In this document: one piece after another, positions 16,791 to 25,004 of the stretch
Position numbering within the stretch: position 1 is the first letter of the stretch
How the letters are laid out: every line of letters starts with the position of its first letter
NCBI RefSeq assembly: GCF_042679605.1
Contig: NZ_JBHTMU010000044.1
Coordinates: 1 to 32,929, forward strand
Length of the DNA stretch: 32,929 nucleotides
Origin: Litorisediminicola beolgyonensis
GTDB taxonomy: Bacteria; Pseudomonadota; Alphaproteobacteria; Rhodobacterales; Rhodobacteraceae
Direction: 5' to 3'
Position numbers and translations under genes: made by a program
The notes under the pieces: model-generated
Databases searched by the model: none
What the model saw: only the letters and a program-made list of their open reading frames with translations
What the model was told of the DNA's origin: nothing

Positions 16791-18686
16791 ATGAGCTACG
16801 CCGAGATTTACGAGAGCTGGAAATCCGATCCGGAAGGCTTCTGGATGACCGAGGCCGAGCGCATCGAATGGACCAAGAAACCGTCCAAGGCGCTCTGGGA
16901 TCGCGGCGACAACATCTACGAATGGTTCGCCGACGGCGAGGTCAACACCTGCTGGAACGCGCTCGACCGCCATGTCGAGGCCGGGCACGGCGACCAGGTC
17001 GCGGTGATCTACGACAGCCCCGTGACCGGGACCAAGCGCGAGATCACCTTTGCCGAGCTTTTGGCCGATACCGCGCGTTTCGCGGGTGCTCTCCGGCGGC
17101 AGGGCGTCGAGCCCGGCGACCGGGTCGTGATCTACATGCCGATGATCCCCGAGACGGTGACCGCGATGCTGGCCTGCGCCCGGATCGGCGCGATCCATTC
17201 GGTCGTGTTCGGCGGCTTCGCCGCGCATGAGCTCGCCGTCCGCATCGACGACGCCAAGCCCCGCGCGATGATCGCCGCCTCCTGCGGCATCGAGCCGGGC
17301 CGCACCGTGCCTTACAAGCCGCTTCTCGACGGGGCCATCGAACAGGCCAAACACAAGCCCGATTTCACCGTCGTCTTCCAGCGCGAGCAATGCCCGGGCG
17401 AGATGACCGACGGGCGCGATCACGACTGGGAGGCCTTCCAGGAGGGCGCCGAGCCCGCCGACTGCGTGCCGGTCCGCGGCGATCACCCGGCCTATATCCT
17501 CTATACCTCCGGCACCACCGGCGCGCCCAAGGGCGTGGTGCGCCCGACCGGCGGACACCTCGTCGCGATGAACTGGACGATGAAGGCGATCTACAATGTC
17601 GACCCGGGCGAAGTCTTCTGGGCCGCCTCCGACGTGGGCTGGGTCGTCGGCCACAGCTACATCGTCTACGCCCCGCTCATCCATCGCAACACCACCGTGC
17701 TCTTCGAAGGAAAGCCGGTAGGCACGCCCGACGCCTCGACCTTCTGGCGGGTGATCTCGGAGCACAAGGTGCGCAGCTTTTTCACCGCGCCCACCGCCTT
17801 CCGCGCCGTCAAGCGCGAGGACCCGAAGGCGGAGATGTTGAAAGACTGGGACATCTCGCATCTCCGCGCGATCTACCTCGCGGGCGAACGCGCCGATCCC
17901 GACACCATCGAATGGGCGCAGAACGTCACCGGAAAGCCGGTCTACGACCACTGGTGGCAGACCGAGACCGGCTGGACCATCGCCGGGAACCCGGTCGGCA
18001 TCGAAGCGCTGCCCGTGAAGATCGGCTCGCCGACCGTGGCGATGCCCGGCTACGAGATCCACATCCTCGACGACGAGGGCAAGGAAGTGCCCGCGGGCAC
18101 GCTCGGCGCCATCGCGGTCAAGCTGCCGCTGCCGCCGGGCACGCTGCCGACGCTCTGGAACGCGCCGGAGCGGTTCCAGAAGAGCTACCTGTCGCATTTC
18201 CCAGGCTACTACGAGACCGGCGATGCCGGGATGATGGACGCGGACGGCTATCTCTGGATCATGGCGCGCACCGATGACGTCATCAACGTCGCGGGCCACC
18301 GGCTCTCGACCGGCGCGATGGAAGAGGTTCTCGCAGGCCATCCCGATGTCGCCGAATGCGCCGTCGTCGGCGTGGCGGACGATTTCAAGGGCCAGCTTCC
18401 GATGGGTCTCGTCTGCCTGACCAAGGGCGTGAACCGTCCGCATGAGGAGATCGAGGCCGAATGCGTCAAACGCGTCCGCGACCAGATCGGCCCGGTGGCG
18501 GCGTTCAAGCTCTGCAAGGTGGTCGACCGCCTGCCCAAGACCCGCTCGGGCAAGATCCTCCGCCGCACCATCGCGGCCATCGCCGACGGCACCGAGGTCA
18601 AGGTCCCGGCGACGATCGACGATCCATCGGTGATCGACGAGATGCGCGACAACGTCTCGGCTCTGGGCTATCCGAAACAGAAGTGA
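16791..18686 (+). CDS. prpE: Propionyl-CoA synthetase (acetyl-CoA synthetase family)
   Basis: Activates propionate (and probably acetate less well) to the CoA thioester through an acyl-adenylate. The 631-residue length and motifs fit the AMP-forming acyl-CoA synthetases: YTSGTTGAPKGVV at about 235-248 (ATP loop), SDVGWVVGHSYIVYAPL, YDHWWQTETGW, and the C-terminal RSGKILRR with catalytic Lys588. The combination GTTG, VVRPTGGH and TETGWTI resembles PrpE; Acs would usually have GSTG and TETG followed by A or M. Distinguishing propionate from acetate by sequence alone is not certain. The start follows a strong GGGAGGGACGGGACG ribosome site. The N-terminus MSYAEIYESWKSDPEGFW is typical. It stands alone, with no other propionate genes in the window. 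Lys588 is the residue known to be acetylated and silenced in relatives, so post-translational control is possible. Confidence 0.88.
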   Translation: MSYAEIYESWKSDPEGFWMTEAERIEWTKKPSKALWDRGDNIYEWFADGEVNTCWNALDRHVEAGHGDQVAVIYDSPVTGTKREITFAELLADTARFAGALRRQGVEPGDRVVIYMPMIPETVTAMLACARIGAIHSVVFGGFAAHELAVRIDDAKPRAMIAASCGIEPGRTVPYKPLLDGAIEQAKHKPDFTVVFQREQCPGEMTDGRDHDWEAFQEGAEPADCVPVRGDHPAYILYTSGTTGAPKGVVRPTGGHLVAMNWTMKAIYNVDPGEVFWAASDVGWVVGHSYIVYAPLIHRNTTVLFEGKPVGTPDASTFWRVISEHKVRSFFTAPTAFRAVKREDPKAEMLKDWDISHLRAIYLAGERADPDTIEWAQNVTGKPVYDHWWQTETGWTIAGNPVGIEALPVKIGSPTVAMPGYEIHILDDEGKEVPAGTLGAIAVKLPLPPGTLPTLWNAPERFQKSYLSHFPGYYETGDAGMMDADGYLWIMARTDDVINVAGHRLSTGAMEEVLAGHPDVAECAVVGVADDFKGQLPMGLVCLTKGVNRPHEEIEAECVKRVRDQIGPVAAFKLCKVVDRLPKTRSGKILRRTIAAIADGTEVKVPATIDDPSVIDEMRDNVSALGYPKQK

Positions 18687-18694
18687 CCGGGCAC

Positions 18695-18724
18695 CCTCCA
18701 GATTTTTAATTAAAAATCTGGAGG
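18695..18724. repeat. AT-centred palindrome, copy 1
   Basis: A perfect 30-nt palindrome beginning 9 bp after the prpE stop. Its core arm is CTCCAGATTTTT, with centre AATT and the complementary arm following. It shares both 12-nt arms exactly with copy 2 at 18784-18811. The T-run is inside the stem, so it is not a canonical rho-independent terminator. It may still form a hairpin at the 3' end of prpE mRNA. Confidence 0.85.
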
Positions 18725-18783
18725 CCCACCGTCCCGCTCACGGCGCGCTTCTATCCGCCGCCGGACGGACCGCCCCGACCGAT

Positions 18784-18811
18784 CTCCAGATTTTTATCTA
18801 AAAATCTGGAG
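18784..18811. repeat. AT-centred palindrome, copy 2
   Basis: Same 12-nt arms as copy 1 (CTCCAGATTTTT and its complement) with centre ATCT in place of AATT. It starts 88 bp after the start of copy 1. The DNA between the copies is ordinary GC-rich sequence without a gene. Confidence 0.85.
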
Positions 18812-18826
18812 CCAATGCCCGCGCAC

Positions 18827-18852
18827 AAAAAAGGCGCCCCTAAAGGGGCGCC
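18827..18852 (-). terminator. Rho-independent terminator of the htrA-type gene
   Basis: On the minus strand an 8-bp stem GGCGCCCC/GGGGCGCC with loop TTTA is followed at once by TTTTTT. It lies 43 bp after the stop of the protease gene at 18896. Stem, loop and U-tract are all canonical. Confidence 0.9.
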
Positions 18853-18895
18853 AGTTGCTCTAGCCTGTCTCCCAGGCCTCGGCGACAGTCTGCCC

Positions 18896-20053
18896 TCAGG
18901 CTTTGAGATCCGCCCTGTTGCCGAGCGTGACGGTGACGTCCTTCTCCTCGCCGCGGCGCAGGAAGCCGATTTCGACCTCCGCACCCGGCGCCTGGGTCGC
19001 GATGGCGCGGGTGAGGTCGCGCGGGGTATCGACCGCCTCGCCGTTCACGCTCAGGACGATGTCGCCTTTCTGCAGACCGGCGCTCTCGGCCGGGGTGTCC
19101 TCGGTCACGTCGGCGATCATCACGCCGTCGCCGCTGTCGAAGCCGAGCGCCATGGCGACGTCCTCGCTCACCGGCTGGATCTGCACCCCGAGCCAACCGC
19201 GCTCGACCGAGCCGTCATCGGCGAGTTCGGCCACGACATCCGCCGCCAGGTCCGACGGCACCGAGAAGCCGATCCCCACCGAGCCGCCGGTCGGCGAGAT
19301 GATCGCGGTGTTGATGCCCACGACCTCGCCCGCCTCGTTGAAGAGCGGCCCGCCGGAATTGCCGCGATTGATCGCCGCGTCGGTCTGGATGTAGTCGTCG
19401 AACGGGCCCGAGTTCAGGTCGCGCCCGAGCGCCGAGACGATGCCCGTGGTCACGGTATTTCCGAGGCCGAACGGGTTGCCGATGGCGATCACGTTCTGCC
19501 CCACCTTGAGCGCATCGCTCTCGCCGAAGCTGACGAAGGGCAGCGCGTCCCCGGCTTCGACCGAGATCACCGCGATGTCGGTGGCCTCGTCGACGCCGAC
19601 GATCTCGGCCTCGAGCTCGGTGCCGTCCTCGAGCGTCACGGTGACGCTGTCGGCGCCCGCGACGACATGGGCGTTGGTAACGATCTGGCCGCCCTCGGAG
19701 ATGATGAAGCCGGTGCCCGCGCCGGTCATGCCGCGATCGGGGCGACCGGGATGCCCGGGCATGCGGCCCTCAGGCATCGGCATCCCGAAGCGGCGCGAGA
19801 ACTCCTCCCACGGGAAATCGGGCTGGGCCTCGCCGCGCTCGGCGGAGACCTCGGTGGCGCCTTTCTCGACCTCGATGGTCACCACCGCCGGGCTCAGCCG
19901 AGCAACGAGGTCGATATAGTCGACGCCTGCCTGCGGCGCGGCGATGGCTTCGCCGCTGCCGGGCGCGACGGTCAGCACGGCACCGGTGCCAAGCGCCAGC
20001 GCCAGGGCGCTCGCGGTCACGATCCGTCGGGTCTTGGCTGCGATCTGGGTCAT
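18896..20053 (-). CDS. Do/HtrA-family periplasmic serine endoprotease, single PDZ
   Basis: Degrades misfolded envelope proteins in the periplasm. The 385-residue protein (from MTQIAAKTRR) begins with a basic region and a hydrophobic stretch (IVTASALALALGTGAVL), a signal peptide or membrane anchor. The trypsin-like domain has the full triad: His129 in TNAHVVAG, Asp159 in EATDIAVISV and Ser233 in GNSGGPLF. A single PDZ domain at about 285-378 has the GWLGVQIQPV, SAGLQKGD and VLSVNG elements. DegP/DegQ normally have two PDZ domains and about 450-500 residues, so this is DegS/HtrA2-like in build, and I give no deg symbol. An ATG 21 bp upstream (20074) could also be used; neither has a strong ribosome site. 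It is divergent from a two-component system at 20275, which suggests stress-linked control. Confidence 0.92.
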   Translation of the reverse strand: MTQIAAKTRRIVTASALALALGTGAVLTVAPGSGEAIAAPQAGVDYIDLVARLSPAVVTIEVEKGATEVSAERGEAQPDFPWEEFSRRFGMPMPEGRMPGHPGRPDRGMTGAGTGFIISEGGQIVTNAHVVAGADSVTVTLEDGTELEAEIVGVDEATDIAVISVEAGDALPFVSFGESDALKVGQNVIAIGNPFGLGNTVTTGIVSALGRDLNSGPFDDYIQTDAAINRGNSGGPLFNEAGEVVGINTAIISPTGGSVGIGFSVPSDLAADVVAELADDGSVERGWLGVQIQPVSEDVAMALGFDSGDGVMIADVTEDTPAESAGLQKGDIVLSVNGEAVDTPRDLTRAIATQAPGAEVEIGFLRRGEEKDVTVTLGNRADLKA

Positions 20054-20274
20054 TGTGTTCTGTCTCTTTCGCATCGAATGAACTGTCTGTCGGGGGCGGG
20101 CCACCAGCCTCGCGGCGCCCGGTGTTCCTCAATGTCGGGGCTGTAAATTGCAGCCGCCCGCCCGCGGCATTACAAAGCCGCAACCTTTGTCACGGCGGCG
20201 CGAGGCCCTTGATTCCGCCCGCCAATAGGCCGATTTCCAGAAGCACAGACAGCCACACCGGAGCGCGGAGACCG
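20054..20274. promoter_or_regulatory. Divergent promoter region, HtrA protease / two-component system
   Basis: 221 bp between the protease (-) and response regulator (+) starts. Both promoters must lie here. By analogy with Cpx-degP layouts the regulator may bind here and control both sides; I found no clear direct-repeat operator. A GAGCGCGGAG element before the ATG at 20275 is the regulator's ribosome site. Confidence 0.5.
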
Positions 20275-20949
20275 ATGAAACTGCTCGTCATCGAGGACGA
20301 CCAGACCACCGCCGACTACATCACCCGCGGCCTCGCCGCCGAGGGGCATGGCGTCGACTGGCTGGGCTCGGGACGCGATGCACTCACCCAGGCGATGAGC
20401 CAGAGCTACGACGTGCTCGTGGTCGACCGGATGCTTCCCGATCTCGACGGGCTGAGCCTCGTCAAGGCCTTGCGCGCCGCCAAGGTTTCGACCCCTGCGA
20501 TCTTCCTGACTGCGATGGGCGGTCTCGACGACCGGATCGAGGGGCTGTCTTCGGGCGGCGACGACTATCTCGTGAAACCCTTCGCGCTCGGCGAGCTTTC
20601 GGCGCGGATCGCCGCGCTGGGGAGGCGCCTACCGCTCTCGGACGAGGCCGAAACGGTGCTGCGCGCCGCGGATCTGGAGATGGACGTGCTGCGCCGCACC
20701 GTGACCCGCGCCGGTCAGCGCATCGAGCTCCTGCCACGCGAATTCGCTCTCCTGGAACATCTTCTGCGACGCAAGGGCCGGGTCCAGACCCGCACGATGC
20801 TGCTCGAAGCGGTCTGGGACATCCATTTCGACCCGCAGACCAACGTGGTCGAAACCCATGTCAGCCGCCTGCGCGCCAAGGTCGACAAGCCCTTCGACCG
20901 CGACCTGATCGTCACCGTGCGCGGCGCGGGCTACAAGATCGAGGACTGA
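20275..20949 (+). CDS. OmpR/PhoB-family response regulator
   Basis: A 224-residue transcription factor. The receiver domain (1-115) has the acidic pair Glu7-Asp8-Asp9, phospho-acceptor Asp51 in VVDRMLPDLDG, Thr79 in FLTA and Lys101 in LVKPFA. The C-terminal winged helix (about 125-224) has LELL-type and recognition-helix features: IELLPREFALLEHLLRR, TNVVETHVSRLRAK and VRGAGYKIED. It resembles the QseB/CusR-like branch with partner kinases of 440-470 residues. The partner kinase gene follows after 38 bp. The divergent HtrA protease is a likely target, by inference. MKLLVIEDD at 20275 is the usual N-terminus. Confidence 0.94.
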   Translation: MKLLVIEDDQTTADYITRGLAAEGHGVDWLGSGRDALTQAMSQSYDVLVVDRMLPDLDGLSLVKALRAAKVSTPAIFLTAMGGLDDRIEGLSSGGDDYLVKPFALGELSARIAALGRRLPLSDEAETVLRAADLEMDVLRRTVTRAGQRIELLPREFALLEHLLRRKGRVQTRTMLLEAVWDIHFDPQTNVVETHVSRLRAKVDKPFDRDLIVTVRGAGYKIED

Positions 20950-20987
20950 GCCCTGCGCGACCGTTCGCCCTGCCGCCCCGCGCGCCC

Positions 20988-22331
20988 ATGCAACGCGCGC
21001 TGAGCCGCCTTCTGCGCTCGGCGCCGCTGCGGCTGACGCTGCTTCTGGTGACGCTCTTCACCACGGTGAACGCCTTCACGCTCGGCACCGCCTACCTGGC
21101 GCTCAAGTCCCGCGAGGAGGCCGCGCTCCAGGCCGATCTCGAAGCCGAGCTTGGCGGTCTCGACCTTGCCGCGACACCCGCCGCCCTCCGCACGCTGGTC
21201 TCGGTGCGCGCCCGCGCCACCGATCCCGCCGACCGCGTGTTGGTGTTTCTGGGCGATGACGGGCGGCAGGCGGGGAATGCCCGCGCGCGGGTCTCGCAGG
21301 GACAGGTCGCGCTCGATCCGCTGCCCGACCGTCCGCTCGGCCAGGCGGGCTACCTGACCGAAGCGCGCAGGCTCTCCTCGGGCTGGCTGGTCGTCGCCGA
21401 AAGCCGCGCCCCGGTTCGGGCGCTCGGGCGCACCTTCGCGGCGCTTCTGCTCCTGAGCTTCGCCCCGACCCTCGTCCTGTCGCTGGCGCTCGGCACGCTG
21501 ATCGCACGGCGCACCGCCCGCCGCGTGGCGCGGATCGAGCGGACGCTCGACGCCCTGGCCCAAGGCGATCTCTCGGCCCGCACCGGCACCACCGACGGGC
21601 GTGGCGACGACCTCGCGCGCATCTCGGCCGAGCTCGACCGCATGGCCGCCCGGCAGGAGGCCGCGACCGACGCGCTGCGGCAGGTCTCGACCGACATCGC
21701 CCATGACCTGAGGACCCCGCTCCAGCGCATCACCGTCCTCCTCCGCGCGCTCGAGGAAGAGACCCCGCCGGACAGCCCCGCCCGCGCCACCGCTGAGCGC
21801 GCCGCGGACGAGGCCGACCGGGCCATCGAGATCTTCCGAGCCCTCTTGCAGATCGCCCGGATCGAGGGCGGCCAGGAAGGCGCACCGTCCGACACGCTGG
21901 ACCTCGCCGCGCTCGCCGCCGATATGGTCGAGCTCTACGAGCCCGCCGCCGAAAGCGCCGGGCTGAGGCTCGGCGCCGCCCTGCCCGAGACGCCGGTTCT
22001 GGTCACCGGCGAGAAGCGTCTCATCGGGCAGGCCATCGCCAATCTCATCGAGAACGCGCTCCGCCACGGCGGCGCGGGACCGGTGACGGTGAGCGTCGAT
22101 GCGGAGGCGCGCGCCCTCTCGGTGGCCGATCACGGCCCGGGCATTCCCGAAGACGAGCGCGAAAAGGTGCTCCAGCGCCTCTACCGGCTCGAGAGGTCGC
22201 GCACGAGCCCGGGTCACGGGCTGGGTCTCGCCCTTGTCGCCGCCATCGCCCAGCGCCACGGCGCGCGGCTGGTGCTCGAGGATAATGCCCCCGGCCTGCG
22301 CGTCACGATGGGCTTCCCACCGCCGAATTGA
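20988..22331 (+). CDS. Sensor histidine kinase, inner membrane
   Basis: The 447-residue kinase has two membrane segments (about 14-38 and 149-172) enclosing a periplasmic sensor loop of about 110 residues. A HAMP domain (about 173-225), with RRTARRVARIERTLDALAQGDL, follows. The DHp helix has phospho-accepting His239 in DIAHDLRTPLQRI. The HATPase domain has an N box (NLIENALRHGG), a G1 box (DHGPGIP) and a G2 box (GHGLGLAL). It is the cognate partner of the regulator just upstream (38-bp gap, same strand). The signal sensed cannot be read from the sequence; proximity to an HtrA protease suggests envelope stress or metals. Confidence 0.92.
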   Translation: MQRALSRLLRSAPLRLTLLLVTLFTTVNAFTLGTAYLALKSREEAALQADLEAELGGLDLAATPAALRTLVSVRARATDPADRVLVFLGDDGRQAGNARARVSQGQVALDPLPDRPLGQAGYLTEARRLSSGWLVVAESRAPVRALGRTFAALLLLSFAPTLVLSLALGTLIARRTARRVARIERTLDALAQGDLSARTGTTDGRGDDLARISAELDRMAARQEAATDALRQVSTDIAHDLRTPLQRITVLLRALEEETPPDSPARATAERAADEADRAIEIFRALLQIARIEGGQEGAPSDTLDLAALAADMVELYEPAAESAGLRLGAALPETPVLVTGEKRLIGQAIANLIENALRHGGAGPVTVSVDAEARALSVADHGPGIPEDEREKVLQRLYRLERSRTSPGHGLGLALVAAIAQRHGARLVLEDNAPGLRVTMGFPPPN

Positions 22332-22503
22332 GCACCGAGTGCCCGCGTGTCCGGACCTCCCGGAGGCGGCCAACTGCGGCTCGCGACAGCGCGCCGCGGC
22401 GCCCACAGGAATATTTGCGTGCCCGCTTCTCGCGCCCCTTGCAGCGCGCTGCGGCCCCCCCATTTCCGGCTCACCTGATACTCTGGTTCAAAGGACCGCA
22501 TCC

Positions 22504-22758
22504 ATGCGCCCGCTTCTCGCCGCTGCCCTGATCCTCTCGGCCGCCGCACCCGCCTTCGCCGACAACACCCAGGGCAAAGTCCTGGCCTATGACCGCGTCG
22601 CCAAGCTCCTCGTCCTCGAGGACAAGACCGTCTGGTCGCTCGAAACCCTTGCCGAGGCGCCCGCCGACCTCGCCGCCGGGCGTGAGGTCACCATCGAGTT
22701 CCACTCGAACGCCGACAACGGTTACGACAAGATAAACAAGGTCACCGTCGAGAACTGA
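22504..22758 (+). CDS. Small periplasmic DUF1344-like protein
   Basis: An 84-residue protein with a signal peptide (MRPLLAAALILSAAAPAFA, cleavage expected before DN). The mature part is about 65 residues, with QGKVLAYDRVAKLLVLEDKT and VTIEFHSNADNGYDKINKV. This small beta-rich layout resembles DUF1344 proteins of Rhodobacteraceae, whose function is unknown. The start at 22504 is preceded by AAAGGA. It is read in the same direction as the two-component genes but after 172 bp, so it may have its own promoter. It could be a target or accessory of that system. Confidence 0.8.
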   Translation: MRPLLAAALILSAAAPAFADNTQGKVLAYDRVAKLLVLEDKTVWSLETLAEAPADLAAGREVTIEFHSNADNGYDKINKVTVEN

Positions 22759-22766
22759 GCCTTCTG

Positions 22767-22790
22767 CCGGGGCGGCGCACGCCGCTCCGG
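22767..22790. terminator. Hairpin between convergent DUF1344-like and hemerythrin-like genes
   Basis: An inverted repeat with 11-nt arms (CCGGGGCGGCG at 22767-22777; CGCCGCTCCGG at 22780-22790) and one G-T mismatch lies in the 44-bp gap between convergent stops. It has no T-run, so it may be a weak or Rho-assisted bidirectional terminator. Confidence 0.5.
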
Positions 22791-22802
22791 CCCTCGCCCG
22801 GC

Positions 22803-23354
22803 TCAGGCCAGACCGCCGGGTCCGTGCTTGAGGATCACCGGCACCACCAGTTCCTCCTCATCGACGAGATGGCGGTCGAGGAACCGCTCGAAGCCCAGAA
22901 GCTCCTCGCGGAACGGGCCGATCTCTCTGTCCTTCTGCAGCACCGCGTTCGCCGCCTCGGTGAAGCGCTCGAGGAGACCGTCGAGATCATGGTGATCGTG
23001 ATCGAGGATCTCAAAGCCGCGGCTGACCTTGGGATCGGCCTTGGCGAGCACCGGGAAGTAATGCATGTCCTCGATCTGGTGATGGCCGTGGAGCTCGCGC
23101 ACCAGTAGCCCGCCATACCGCGCCAGCCGTGCCCCATGCGACCGGGCGTCCAACTTGGCGTCCATCGCCGCCTCGGCATCGCTTTTCAGGACATCGCAGA
23201 TCTGGCGAAACATGCCGTGCCGGTCGAGCCAGAAGGACACGAGCCCGGCGAAATTCGGATGGCTTTCCCAGATCTCGCGGGGAAATTCCTCGACCAGAAC
23301 CCGCAGAGCGTCGGGCAGCCGTGTCCGGCGTTCGAGCCGCAGCGCATCGTCCAT
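22803..23354 (-). CDS. Hemerythrin-like HHE-domain protein
   Basis: A 183-residue, mainly helical cytoplasmic protein with the His/Glu pattern of a di-iron four-helix bundle: ELHGHHQIEDMHYFPVL (residues about 87-103), ILDHDHHDLDGLLERF and RHLVDEEELVVPVILKH. Hemerythrin domains bind O2, NO or iron or sense redox state; the exact role here is unknown. The start at 23354 (MDDALRLERRT) is favoured by a GGGGA ribosome site 7-11 nt upstream. A second ATG 18 bp further up (23372) lacks such a site. It follows dacB by 47 bp on the same strand and may be the last gene of a nadD-dacB transcript, though no functional link is evident. Confidence 0.85.
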   Translation of the reverse strand: MDDALRLERRTRLPDALRVLVEEFPREIWESHPNFAGLVSFWLDRHGMFRQICDVLKSDAEAAMDAKLDARSHGARLARYGGLLVRELHGHHQIEDMHYFPVLAKADPKVSRGFEILDHDHHDLDGLLERFTEAANAVLQKDREIGPFREELLGFERFLDRHLVDEEELVVPVILKHGPGGLA

Positions 23355-23401
23355 GATAGCGTTCCCCGTCATCTGTTCTGCACGGGCGTCATGCCACGCG
23401 C

Positions 23402-24892
23402 TCAGGCGCTGTAGCGCGCGCCCCAGAGCGCCAGCAAGTCCTTCTGCAGGCTCCGCGCCCGCGACGCCCATCCGCGCGCGCCGTCGGGGCGTTCGCGCTG
23501 CGCGCGCGGGATCCCGGCCCGCCGGTCGAGATCGCCGGAAAAGATCGCGAACGCTAGGACCCGCCCGTCGGGCAGCGTCTCGAACCCGCCAAGGCCCGAG
23601 ACGAAGTTGAGCGTGCCGGTCTTCGCCCGCACCGTCACCGGCACCGAGGGCACGCCCTTGGGCGGCTCGCCGGTCTTGATGCGCTTCAGAAGCGGCGCGA
23701 GGTCGACCCGCTCGCGCATCGCGATCAGCGCGCGCACCATGTCCGCCGCGCTCACCCGGCTGTCGTCGCCGAGACCCGAGTGGTCCGCCAGCGCCACCGC
23801 CCGCGTGCCCAGGACCGAGTTCGCCCAGAGGTTCAGCGCCTGCGCGCTGTCGGCCAGCGTCTCGCACGAGATCGAGCGCTTGACCGTCGCCGACAGGCCC
23901 AGCACCTCGGCGGTGAGGTTGGTCGAATAGAGCAGCATCTCGTTGACGATCTTCGCCAGCGGCCGGCTTTCGATCTTCGCCAGCTCCTCCGCGCCCTCGG
24001 GCAGCGTCTCGATCACCTCGGGCGCGCCCATCTTGATGCCCTGCGCCCCGGCGAGGCTCTGGAAGACCTCGCCGGCGTAGAGCTCGGGCTTGCGGACCGG
24101 CAACCAGCGCGCGCCGCCCTTGCCAAGCTGGCCCCGCGCGACCGTCCAGTCGTCACGCCCGGCGCGGTCGGCATAGGTGTAGACCGGAAGCGAGCGGTCC
24201 TCGATCCGCATCCGCGCCATACGGACTGCGGGCCGCAGCGTCTCCGAGCGCGCCTCGAGGCTGGTCGTGTACTCGCTGCCCGAACGCCGCCATTCGAAAT
24301 GAACGCGATTGTAATTGAGGTTGAGACCGGAGACCGCGGGCGAATAGCCGACATGGTCGGGCTGCTCGGGATCGATGGTCTTCAGCCGCGGCAGCGCCCC
24401 GCCCCAGACGTGGAGCGCGCCGGTGACCTGGCTCACGCCCGCGGCCTTGAGCCGCCGCGCCAGCTCCGCCACCGCGTCGGTGTCGAGCGTGGGGTCACCC
24501 CCGCCCGCGAGGATCAGGTCGCCGGTGAGCACGCCCTCGGACAGGGTGCCCGTGGTCAGGAGCCGGGTCTCGAAGCGGTGATCGCGCCCGAGAAACTCGA
24601 GCGCGTATCCCGCGGTCAGCGCCTTGGCGACCGAGGCCGGAGGCAGCGCGGTCGTCTCGGCATGGCTCTCCAGCATTTCGCCTGTCGCGGCATCGGCCAC
24701 CGCAAAGCCGGTCGCTCCGGGAATGCGCGCCCGCTCGACCAGCGCGCCGCCCTCGGGCAGCGCCGGAGGCGCAGGCCGCTCGCCCCGTGCCCGGGGAAAG
24801 AGAGAGCTGGCGGGCGCACCCGCGAACGCGGGCGCGGCGACGGATGCGGCAAGCGCGGCGAGAGCCGCGCGGCGGGAGAAGGAGACGCTCAT
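23402..24892 (-). CDS. dacB: D-alanyl-D-alanine carboxypeptidase/endopeptidase (PBP4, S13 family)
   Basis: A periplasmic penicillin-binding protein that trims stem peptides and cleaves cross-links in peptidoglycan. The 496-residue protein opens with MSVSFSRRAALAALAASVAA and an AFA cleavage site; the paired Arg suggests possible Tat export. The active-site serine motif is Ser87-Val-Ala-Lys90 (PPASVAK). The second motif is STN in LLYSTNLTAE, and the third is KTG in VRAKTGTLNFVSG. GLNLNYNRVHFEW and ADHSGLGDDSRVSA are family segments. PBP4-type proteins usually have SxN as SNN; STN is acceptable. Length and the large insert between motifs 1 and 2 fit S13. It lies 112 bp downstream of nadD. Confidence 0.95.
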   Translation of the reverse strand: MSVSFSRRAALAALAASVAAPAFAGAPASSLFPRARGERPAPPALPEGGALVERARIPGATGFAVADAATGEMLESHAETTALPPASVAKALTAGYALEFLGRDHRFETRLLTTGTLSEGVLTGDLILAGGGDPTLDTDAVAELARRLKAAGVSQVTGALHVWGGALPRLKTIDPEQPDHVGYSPAVSGLNLNYNRVHFEWRRSGSEYTTSLEARSETLRPAVRMARMRIEDRSLPVYTYADRAGRDDWTVARGQLGKGGARWLPVRKPELYAGEVFQSLAGAQGIKMGAPEVIETLPEGAEELAKIESRPLAKIVNEMLLYSTNLTAEVLGLSATVKRSISCETLADSAQALNLWANSVLGTRAVALADHSGLGDDSRVSAADMVRALIAMRERVDLAPLLKRIKTGEPPKGVPSVPVTVRAKTGTLNFVSGLGGFETLPDGRVLAFAIFSGDLDRRAGIPRAQRERPDGARGWASRARSLQKDLLALWGARYSA

Positions 24893-25004
24893 GCGGCGGA
24901 GTTAATCCCAGCGGCCGCCCCGGAGCAAGCCATCGCGTCCGGATCAGGAAAGAGCCCGAGAGATTTGAAAAATCGCGGCATTTCCCGAAGCGCCCGCAAC
25001 CGGA

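Noticed and set aside
16752..18443. 563-codon minus reading opposite prpE
   Set aside because: Shadow of an intact acyl-CoA synthetase; no recognisable domain.
20931..22463. 510-codon minus reading opposite the histidine kinase
   Set aside because: Codon-bias shadow; the kinase on the plus strand has all H, N and G boxes.
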